Below, piece after piece: positions 63,884-64,000 of a stretch of 64,000 nt of DNA. The position numbers and the translations under genes were made by a program. Below the pieces are notes generated by a model. That model searched no databases, was not told the DNA's origin, and was given only the letters and a program-made list of their open reading frames with translations. This DNA is from Bacillus sp. EAC (GTDB lineage: Bacteria > Bacillota > Bacilli > Bacillales > Bacillaceae_G). Location of the stretch: NCBI RefSeq assembly GCF_002156875.1, contig NZ_NCSY01000005.1:124001-188000 (forward strand). The letters run 5' to 3'. Numbering within the stretch: the first letter of the stretch is position 1; each line of letters starts with the position of its first letter.

Positions 63884-64000
63884 ATGTCAATTTACCATGG
63901 AAAACTAATTGAACTATTATCAATAGATCGAAAATTTGATAAATCTTTTTTACATATAAGATTAGTATTTAATAATGAAATTAAACTTCTTTGGGAAATT
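63884..64000 (+). CDS. Start of an unidentified gene (cut by the window edge)
   Basis: 39 codons are visible from an ATG behind GGGGGCAA. The product begins MSIYHGKLIELLSIDRKF and goes on with alternating charged and hydrophobic residues. It is co-directional with the coiled-coil gene. Too short to identify. Confidence 0.5.
   Translation, partial: MSIYHGKLIELLSIDRKFDKSFLHIRLVFNNEIKLLWEI

Overview
The window is low-GC chromosomal DNA of an aerobic, probably spore-forming member of the Bacillaceae. The signs are strong AGGAGG-type ribosome binding sites, genes that match Bacillus subtilis families (yfkJ-H, roc, ythAB-type cytochrome bd, azoR, mgsA, kinB-like kinases), CodY-like boxes, a cre site, a T-box leader and a TPP riboswitch. 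Gottfriedia or Bacillus sensu lato is my guess; nothing in the window fixes the genus. No rRNA, tRNA, CRISPR array, prophage or intact transposase gene was seen.

Layout. 0-7.5 kb: end of an EamA transporter, a P1B-4 metal efflux ATPase (PfeT/ZosA type), the yfkJ-I-H-like operon, a TPP riboswitch with thiT, a small membrane protein and Dps. 7.7-13.5 kb: a five-gene oligopeptide ABC transporter (D-F-B-C-A). 13.5-19.5 kb: an arginine/ornithine catabolic cluster (permease, rocG, rocD, divergent rocR) with a near-consensus sigma-54 promoter and a RocR-type upstream palindrome. 19.6-30.9 kb: a Gly/Tyr-rich coat-like protein behind a sigma-K-like promoter, pheA, a LacI regulator beside a decayed galactokinase, DUF2500, an epimerase, a PatB-type lyase with a YheO-type regulator, YbjQ, a nitronate monooxygenase, a Nudix protein, mgsA and a broken metallo-hydrolase. 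31.4-35.6 kb: a very large secreted subtilase with a dockerin-like tail under a CodY-like box. 36.4-39.5 kb: a GH1/ROK/GntR operon with a perfect palindromic operator candidate. 39.6-48.6 kb: housekeeping enzymes and two KinB-like kinases, both preceded by CodY-like boxes. 49-51.7 kb: two tandem secreted paralogues between copies of a dispersed repeat. 52-54.7 kb: a T-box-controlled amino-acid ABC transporter. 54.7-57.2 kb: cytochrome bd cydA-cydB plus a tiny membrane protein. 57.4-60.1 kb: an unusual three-gene unit (zinc-finger/HTH/DUF2087 regulator, degenerate GIY-YIG protein, MATE pump) under three palindromes set exactly 31 bp apart. 60.3-64 kb: a miniature inverted-repeat element, a PAS-GGDEF-EAL protein and a coiled-coil protein.

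Many of the genes deal with nitrogen and peptide supply. A secreted protease, a peptide importer, arginine/ornithine degradation, glutamate dehydrogenase and a T-box amino-acid importer sit together with nutrient-linked CodY, CcpA and sigma-54 signals and two sporulation-type kinases.

The region also shows active decay and repeat traffic. There are at least three broken genes (galK, the metallo-hydrolase, an SRPBCC gene), five copies and three fragments of a 120-210 bp GC-rich intergenic repeat, and a separate 126-bp inverted-repeat element flanked by a duplicated hairpin.
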